From contig CAJNDS010001779.1 of NCBI GenBank assembly GCA_905221605.1, positions 439,646-503,645 on the forward strand: DNA of 64,000 nt. Reading direction: 5' to 3'. The position numbers and the translations under genes are program-made. Positions 36,601-45,600 of this stretch are shown piece by piece (the stretch's first letter is position 1; each line of letters begins with the position of its first letter). The DNA is from Symbiodinium natans. Its lineage: Eukaryota > Sar > Dinophyceae > Suessiales > Symbiodiniaceae. Below the pieces are notes generated by a model. The model saw nothing but the letters and a program-made list of their open reading frames with translations. It did no database searches and was not told the DNA's origin.

Positions 36601-39600
36601 TTGCCTGAGAACACACAAAAATGAAAAAGAAAAATCCCTAATTGCATTAATTACCCTTTTACTGTAAGGAAGAATGTCTTTTTTGTTGTTTGGGGGGGGG
36701 AATGTTCGCGATGGTTGTCACTGTCTTTAGGGCGCGTGTAACCCTACTAAGAAGTGACCATGAACCTTCAAGCATTGCTCTCCTACGACTACATGATCGG
36801 ATCTTGGCCTGAGACTACATGATTGGATCTTGGCCCGAAGGTCTAAACTCTTCAGGGTTCAGGGCTAAGCTCGTTTAGGGCCTAAGCCCGCACCAATGCT
36901 GCAGAACCCTGGCAAAGTGTATCTTTCACTGTTTGTTGGGCGCTTGGAGAATACCCAAAACCCTGCTAGAGCCGCTAGATACACACTTCAAAAGCTGAGC
37001 CAGATCCTACTTCTGAGGGTGGCGACAAGAACGCAAGAAGCCCAGACCAGGTGGTCAAGGAGGGCTGGACACTTCCGCTGCGCGCACCAAGGGCCCCAAG
37101 TCGGACATGCCTACAGATAAGGAGAGCTCATCAAGCACCAGCTCGTTGGCCGGTTGCGAGCTAACCCACCAGTAGGTGCGCAAACCTTGAACCCTCCACC
37201 CCGGCCCTATAGACCCTAAACCCAAACCTCACCGGATGTGACAAGGGACGCCCACATGGTCATCATGCCGAAGCAGAAGAGCATCGACCACGCAAGCGTT
37301 TTCCTTAGGGCTTAGGGTTGAGGGTTTCGGGTTTAGGGTTTTGGGTTTAGGGCCGCGGGCTTTCCTGGTTGAAGGGAGGGGAAAGGTTTCGGCGACTGGA
37401 CAAAAAACTAGGGTATAGGGTTTTGGCAAGAAGGCACACACGTGGCAACTTTACGGGACATCACGGGACCAAAGCCCTATCAACCTAAACCCTGAAAGAA
37501 ATAAAGCCCTAAAAGCCCTCCAGGCCCTCAAGCCCCTGAAGCTCCCAAAAAGCCCTGAAGCCCCTTAAATCCCCCGGCGCGCCTAGGCCCCTGAACCAAA
37601 ATAAACCTCAATCCCTAAACCCTAAACCCTAAACCCTAAAACCATCAGAGGGGCGTGCAGGTGCTGAGCATCGTCAGCCTTAGGAACTTCAAGCTGCCGC
37701 ACGCGTTTGGGGTGTGTTGGTAAATACCTTAGCAGCCCAGTAAACATATTTTAGTAAGGGCACCCTTTTTTGGGGTTGGTTACTTTATCAGGGAACCTTG
37801 AACCAAAACAAGGGTAAAGGGTACCACTGGGCTACCAAGATACAGGGTTATAGGGAGTCAGGGAAAGGGGGGTGACAGGGGGTTATGGGGCTTATAGGGG
37901 GTTGTATCGGGGGTTATAGGGGTTATGGGGGGTTACATGGGTGTAGGGCTTAGGGCATCTTTTTCTGTGTCCCCTCCGAACAGTGCAGAACGGAGCCCGA
38001 CGTGTGTCTCGGGGTGGTGTTGGCGACGGGGGTGGGGGTTTGGGGGGTTTGGGGTGGCGAGGGGGGGAGGGGGGCAAGTTGCATGACAAAACTGTTTTTG
38101 GGTTTAGGGTGTCGGGTTTACGGTTCCCCCTGGCCTTGCCTCGACCGACTAAACCATCGTCTTACAAGGCCGGCTTCGGTGTTTGACTCTTTGGTCTCAA
38201 CTGCCAAGCCTAAACCCTAAACGCTAACACCCTTTTGAGGTTTCGGCTGGCTCTATGGCCCTAAACCCTAAACCCTAAACCCTAGACCTTGAACCTAAAC
38301 CCTAAACAAAAGGAGCCCATCAGTGCATGGGAAGCGTGAGCCACTCCTAACCCGAAAGTCTCGTTGCCCTGGCGTCACTTGGTAGATGTTCCCAAATAGC
38401 GGTGTTCTCAACAACCCCCCACAGCCCAAAAAGCATCAACACCCTGCCCCATACTTCTAGGGACCTGACAATTCGGTTACTAGAGCCCCTTAAGGGCCAC
38501 ATAATTAGGTCCCTGGACGGATGCCCTAAACCCTAAACCCTAAACCCTAAACCCTAAACCCTAAACCCTAAACCGTAAACCCTAAACTCCTCATCTGCGA
38601 TCTCGGGGGCATCTTCCTCAGCTCCCGCAGGGAGCGCGCCTTGCGCACGAAGTTGGCCAGCCGCATGATCCGCACCACGCGCAGCACCCGGAAGTCCCGG
38701 AAGAAGTACACATCCTCATTCGGGTTTAGGGTTTAGGGTTTAGGGTTTAGGGTTTAGGGTTTAGGGTTTAGGGTTTAGGGTTTAGGGTTTAGGGTTAAGG
38801 GGTTGGGATGTTCCCCCCTCATACTAACAGCCCCTGAATAGGGATTATAGTATAATCCCATCAGGCACTGTTAGTATAAGGGGGAACATCCCAACTCATG
38901 GCTTTAAGGCCACCGTAGGGTTTAGCGGCTTTCTACAAAATTCGAGCCTTTCTGATGAGGAAGGACCTTTACATGTTGCAGCATCCTCAAACAAAACCAC
39001 TAAACCCTAAACCCTAAACCCTATCAAGGACTGTTCGTATAAGGGGGAACCATCCCAAAGTTCAGGAGTCTAGATTTCGGGTTGTCGGGCTTTGTCAGTT
39101 CAGGGGTTTGGGTTTAAGGGTTTAAGGACTGCTTGTCTTAGGGGGAACATCCCAACCTGATCTCCTGAACCCCACCCCCCCCCCCCCCCCAACTTGAATC
39201 CCCTCAGGCCCGGGAACCGTTGGCTGGCTCAAGAAGTGGATGACGATCTCCAGCCAGCCGCAGACGATCACAAACCTGGGCCGAAAGGGGTGCAGGGGGG
39301 TTTAGGGCTTAGAGCTGACTAGGGGAGGAGACACACTACACTCCCCCTAAAACCGGGGGGTTTAGGGCTTAGAGATGACTAGGGGAGGAGACACACTACA
39401 CTCACCCCATAAAGCCACATAAACAAATAGGACGATCAACTCATCCTTGGGACCTGTGTTTAGACAAATGCTATCCCCAACCAGGACCCCCTCTAAACCC
39501 CAAAAAGGCCGTGATGCGGCCAGTTCAGGAATCTTCGAAGCCCCCAGGGTTTCGGGTTTAGGGTTTAGGGTTTAGGGTTTAGTGTTTAGGGTTCAGGGTT

Positions 39601-42600
39601 TTGGGCCCGAGTAGGGGTTGAGGTCTTCATGGGTTGCCATGGAGCAGGTCCAGCCAGGTCATCCAGTCCTTCAAGAACGGGAGCTTCACGAGATATAGGT
39701 TCCTGAGCTCACGCGAAGCCATCTGGATCATGAGACCCCTACTTGGGGAGCAGACCCTGGAAAAAAGGTATATACCTTTTTGGTATGAGTAGCTATCTAG
39801 GTTGCCCAATAACCTAGGATAAAAAAAGGGTGCGCTTTTTGGCTTAAGGGGATTTATAAGGGAACCTACACCCCGAAAAAATTGGAAAAAGGGTGGTACT
39901 GGGCATCCGAGCTGTAATACGAGCCCAGAACCAAAAACAAAAGTAGTAAAGTAGAGAACTCCAAAATTCCAGAGAAAGCCACTTTAAGCAAAGAACTAAG
40001 CTGGGAGGTTCATGGGGTACTTCATAACCCCAAGTATAACTGTACTCATAAGCCCCCTATAAGTCCTCTAAGAACCCTAAACCCTAAACCCTAAACCCTA
40101 GTAGGTTATAAGTAGACTTCTAGTTGGGGTTATAAGTACCCTAATGAACCTCCAAGAGGAGACGTCCACGGTTGCATGTCGATGGTGTACACCAGGATGG
40201 GCTACTCAGCCCTATCATCCCCATACTCAACCCTGTAAGAGGCCGTTTTAAGGGATATGGGGTCTCTATAATCCCCATACTGAAGCCTGTAAGGGGCCTT
40301 TATATACATATATATATATATAAGGTACAATAGCCCATGCTGGCATGCATGCGGGAGCGGCACGCATCATTGGCATAACGTATGATGCCGGCAGTCACCA
40401 CATGTTAAACCCTAGACCCTAGACCCTAGACCCTAGACCCTAGACCCTAGACCCTAGACCCTAGACCCTAGACTCAAACCCTAAACCCTAAACCCTAAAC
40501 CCAAAACCCAAAACCCTAAACCCTAGACCCAAAGGCAAAGAAAAAGCCACCCCAAAGCCCAAGTTGCCGCTGTGCTCGCCCGAGGCGCAGAGCAAACTCC
40601 ATGCTGTACACCAGCACGCAGGAATCCATGACCTTCCATTGTAGATACCACTACAATAAGGGGGTAGATACCCTATAATAAGGGGGTAGATACCCTATAA
40701 TACAGGGGGGTAGAGACCCTATAACCCTTAAAAAGGCGCTTTTGCAAGGCTGAGTTATGGGGATGATACCTTTTTTTTTCCGTATATCCCTTATTTAAGG
40801 GGTATTGGGCTCTCTGGGTGTTTTCAGGGCTCCAGTCCATGCCCGCTGCCCTCTCGTAATGGAGTGTTTTAAGGGCTCCAGTGCATGCCCGAGCCTCCTC
40901 CGCTGCCCTTGCTGCCCCCGCCCTTCCCGCTCCCCCCGCCCTCCCCGCTGCCCCCTAGTTGCCCAAAGAGCCCAATACCCCTTAATTAAGCAATATTCCT
41001 TAAACCATAATCAGGATCCCTTTATAATTTACGGTATATCCCTTGATTAAGGGGTATTGGGCTCTCTGGGTGTTTTCAGGGCTCCAGTCCATGCCCGCTG
41101 CCCTCTAGTAATGGAGTGTTTTAAGGGCTCCAGTGCATGCCCGAGCCTCCTCCTCGCTGCCCTTGCTGCCCCCGCCCTTCCCGCTCCCCCCGCCCTCCCC
41201 GCTGCCCCCTAGTTCTGGAGTGTTTTCAGGGTCCATGCCCGCTGCCCTCTAGTAATGGAGTGTTTTAAGGGCTCCAGTGCATGCCCGAGCCTCCTCCTCG
41301 CTGCCCTTGCTGCCCCCGCCCTTCCCGCTCCCCCCGCCCTCCCCGCTGCCCCCTAGTTCTGGAGTGCCCAAAGAGCCCAATACCCCTTAATTAAGCAATA
41401 TTCCTTAAACCATGATAAGGATCCCTTTATAATTTACGGTATATCCCTTAATTAAGGGGTATTGGGCTCTCTGGGTGTTTTCAGGGCTCCATGCCCGCTG
41501 CCGTCTAGTAATGGAGTGTTTTAAGGGCTCCAGTGCATGCCCGAGCCTGGAGTGCCCAAAGAGCCCAATACCCCTTAATTAAGCAATATTCCTTAAACCA
41601 TAATAAGGATCCCTTTATAATTTACGGTATATCCCTTAATTAAGGGGTATTGGGCTCTCTGGGTGTTTTCAGGGCTCCAGTCCATGCCCGCTGCCCTCTA
41701 GTAATGGAGTGTTTTAAGGGCTCCAGTGCATGCCCGAGCCTCCTCGTCGCTGCCCTTGCTGCCCCCGCCCTCCCCACCCTTCCTGCCCTTCCCGCTTGGA
41801 GCTTGGGGCTTGGGGCTTCGAAGCCTGAAGGTCTGCAGCCCTCTAACCTTAACCCTTCCAGCCTCCTTGCACCCACTGAACCCACAGGGCAAGAAACCCC
41901 AAACAAATCCCAAAAAACTAAAAAAAACCGACAGGCTCACCCAGCATAGCAAGCCCCAACTTCAATTTGGGGTCGGCGGCACTGGCGGTAGCCATTAAAT
42001 CGGGCAGCGCGAGGTCCCCAAGGACCGAGCATTGGCGGACCTTTTAACCCGGGTCGTCCCGGGAATAGCCTTGCTAGCCTGCGGCCTTCTGCGAAGCAGA
42101 ATTGGGCCGGACGCCAGTGCCGCCGACCCCCGCGTGCCGCCGGTGAACGGTTTTTTTTCGTGGTTTTTTGCGTCGCCACGGAGGCCCCCAGAGGGCGCGC
42201 ATCATGAGCATCAGCGGGTCCAGCCGGGACCCCCAGGCGCGCATCAGGAGCATCAGGCGCCTCCCGGGGCGGGACCCCGGGGGCGCATCAGGAGCATGAC
42301 GCCCCCCAAAGGGCGGGCATAAGCGACGTGTCTAAGCCCGGGGCTAGGAAAAAGGGAGTTTAGGGGCCTTATAAAGTGCTTAGAAACTTTAAGGGAGTCT
42401 AGGAGCCTCAAACGCTTAGAGATTTGAAGGGGGCCTGAAAATGCTTAGAAACTTTAAGGGAGTTCAGGAGCCTCAAACGCTTAGAGATTTTAAGGGAGTT
42501 TAGGGGCCTCAAAATGCTTAGAAACTTCAAGGGAGTTTAGGAGCCTCAAACGCTTATAGAGAAACCCCAACCCTGTGACGGATCTGCTCGCCCGGCGCTT

Positions 42601-45600
42601 CTGCCTGCGCTGCCCGCCCATGGGCGCAGCCCCTTAAAATAATGAGGTTGAGTATGGGTAGACGCCCCATAACCCTTAAAAAGGCCCTTTTGTAAGCTTG
42701 AGTATGGGGAGTATGACCTTTCAACCAGCATTGGGCGATCATGCCCTGTGGCCATTTATAGGGTTCCATTATGGCCTATGACCCTTAAATTATACCCCAT
42801 GACCTTTCAACCAGCATGGGCTGTTATCCCCTGTAAAAGCCCCTTACAGGGTTGAGTATGAGCATTATAGATACCCTATAACCCTCAAAACGGCCCGTTC
42901 GTAAGGTTGAGTATGGGGAGTATAGTATACCCTGTAACCCTGAAAAAGGCGCTTTTGTAAGGTTGAGCATGGGGATTATCGTATACCCTACAACCCTTAA
43001 ACAGGCACTTTGTAGGGTTGAGAAGAATAATTCTAGGGCCGAATGGCCCATCCTGGTTGTCAAGTGGAATGGCCAAGGCGCGAGGGCAGCTGCGCTGTTT
43101 AAACCCCTAAGTCTTTCTCAGCACCTTGGGTTTTAGGGTCTCGTAGTTGCTGAGTTCATAAGCACCCCGCCCCCTCAAAAAAAAAAAAGAGAGAGTACAC
43201 TTTCAATTCTATTCGGGGATTGTCGTATCCCAAAAATTGTGTTCAAGGGTACTCATTCAGCTACTAAGGTCTATAGGGGTTGTGGCGAAAAGCACAGGAT
43301 AAACCCTAAACCCTAAACAGAGGGCCTACGGTGAGGCCCAGCCTTAGTACCAATCTTGGGGTAAACACGTGTTCGCTAATAAGGGCACCCTTTTTGGTTG
43401 GTTACCCTAAACCCTAAACCCTAAACCCTAATTGAATATTTGGCTGGCATAAAGGGTTAGGCCTTAGGGTTTATGACTCCAAGCTTGGCAGCACGGGGAA
43501 TCTGATAAGAGCACCCCTTTTTTTGGCTGGTTCCCCAAAACCCTAAAGCCTAAACCCTGGAACCAACAAAAATTAAAAGGGTAAAGGGTACCCACGGGGA
43601 TACCAGGCAAGTCACCCCCGAAGCTTGGCATATCTTACTGGCTCTTTGTAGGTTTAGGGTTTAGGGTCTAGAGTGAGGGATACCTTCTATTCCCTGATTG
43701 AAGGGTTCAGGGTTTAGGGGGGGCAGGCATTGGTTCGGGAAACAGAAAGCCCGAAACCCCTGAACCCTCAAGCCAAAGCCACGCAGCCCTTGAGCTTGGA
43801 AGGCACGGTTTTCATCCTTTTGAACCAGCCCATCTTGCCGGGCTTTCCCTTTCTTGCTGATGACGTCTAGGGCCTTTTTACACTCCTGACAGTTGGTCTG
43901 GTTCAAGGCAAATTTGCAGGCTTCGAGCCATCTTTGGCAAGCCCGACACTGCTGCTGCCCTTTGTGCGTTCTGTTGCCGTGGCGGCCGGCACGGGATGTC
44001 TTGGCTGGAGATTTCTTTGGCTTGGCTTTGCCACCAGGTTTAACACCGGGTTTGCCAGCCTTCCTACCAGCCACTCTTCCTCCTCGTGCTTGCGCTTGCC
44101 GCCCTTCTTCGGTGGGGTCTTTGGGTCTGCGGACCCCTCATCTTCGTCAGAGAAAGCAACCCGAAGAACGCTTGGCCAGCAGATAACCCCACACCCTCAG
44201 CTTGGGATGGACTGTTAGTATACGGGGGAACATCCCAACACTCAACCCCAACCCTAGGGGCCCCCAAAAACCCTACAAACCCCCATAAGCCTCAACCCTA
44301 AACCCCAAACCCCAAACCCTAAACCCTAAACCCTAAACCCTAAACCCTAGCCCCCACAACAACGACAATGAAACCCAGCTGCAGTCGACAGCAGCGGCGA
44401 GAGTTCTCTGCCTGCGGCCCTCTCCTTGGCTTTCTCCCAGATAGGGTTTAGGGTTTAGGGTTTAGGGTTTAGGGTTTAGGGTTTAGGGGTTTAGGGTTTA
44501 GGGGTTGAGGGTTTAGGGGTTGAGGATGTAGGGTTTCGGGGTTTAGGGTTTAGGGGTGGAGGGTTTAGAGTCCGGTGTTCTCGAGAAGCATAGGGTTGAG
44601 GGTTTTAGGGCTGAAGGCTTCTTTCTTTAGGGTTTAGAGTGCGTTTGAGGTTTCTGGTTTAGGGTTTCGGGTTCAGGCTTCGGCGCCCTTAGAAGAAAAC
44701 AACCTATAACTCAACCCAAAAGCCCTGAACCTTCTATCCTTGGCAGAACCCTACAACCCTAAACCGCCCTGAGTTCAAAGCCCTATACCCTACACCCCAG
44801 GGTTTCGCAATAACAGCTTCTGTGGGGGGGGGGGGGGCCCTAGCTGCCCAAAAATCGGACTCCGTAGAGACTTGCCCCCGGCATACGAACAGTCCTGAGT
44901 CGGGATTATAGTACCCCCTACTATAAACCCTAAACCCTAAGCCTAAACCCTAAACCCTCAAACCCTAAACCCTAAGGCTAAACCCTAAACCCTTACACCC
45001 ATAATCCCTATTGAGGACTGTTAGTTTAAGGGGGCCAACTCAGAGAGGCCTGGGGCGCAGGGGTGCAGGGGGGGGGGGGGGTTAAGACTCGTGACGGCAC
45101 ATCCCTTTTCATCTCTGCGAGGAGAAGCATTTGTAGAAAGAGACTTCTTGCACAGGATAGCTTTTACAAGTCTTTGCATGCTCGGAGACTTACAAATCTT
45201 TGACAGCACCATACTGCTGAGGACTGAGCTCCCAAGAGCTACCTTATACGGCCAAGAGGCCGCGAGACCTTTTTGGGGCTATAGGGTTTCATGCTCCACT
45301 ATATCGTGACTAGAGTCCTCGGCAAAGTGGGTCTCACAAGCATGCATTGCTATTCTCCCCTAGATGGAGCGGCCTGAGTGCATGCAGTTCAAGCCAAACC
45401 CTACGCAAGCCTCCTTACCCATACTAGCATTAGAGCCATAGAGCCATAGTTGCACCTCACGCGCTTACAAGGGTTTAGGGAAGTTTGGGGTTTAGGGATA
45501 GATCCCCTAGGCCTTGGTAGAAGTCATCATCAGTCAAGACTGAGAAAAGGAGACTATGGTCGGCAGGTCTCATCGATGTCTATGCAGGTCACAGCAAGGT

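Noticed and set aside
41650-41949. 99-codon plus frame and its antisense partners
   Set aside because: Lies wholly in the tandem repeat complex; the same frame recurs in each repeat copy (compare 40805-41050).
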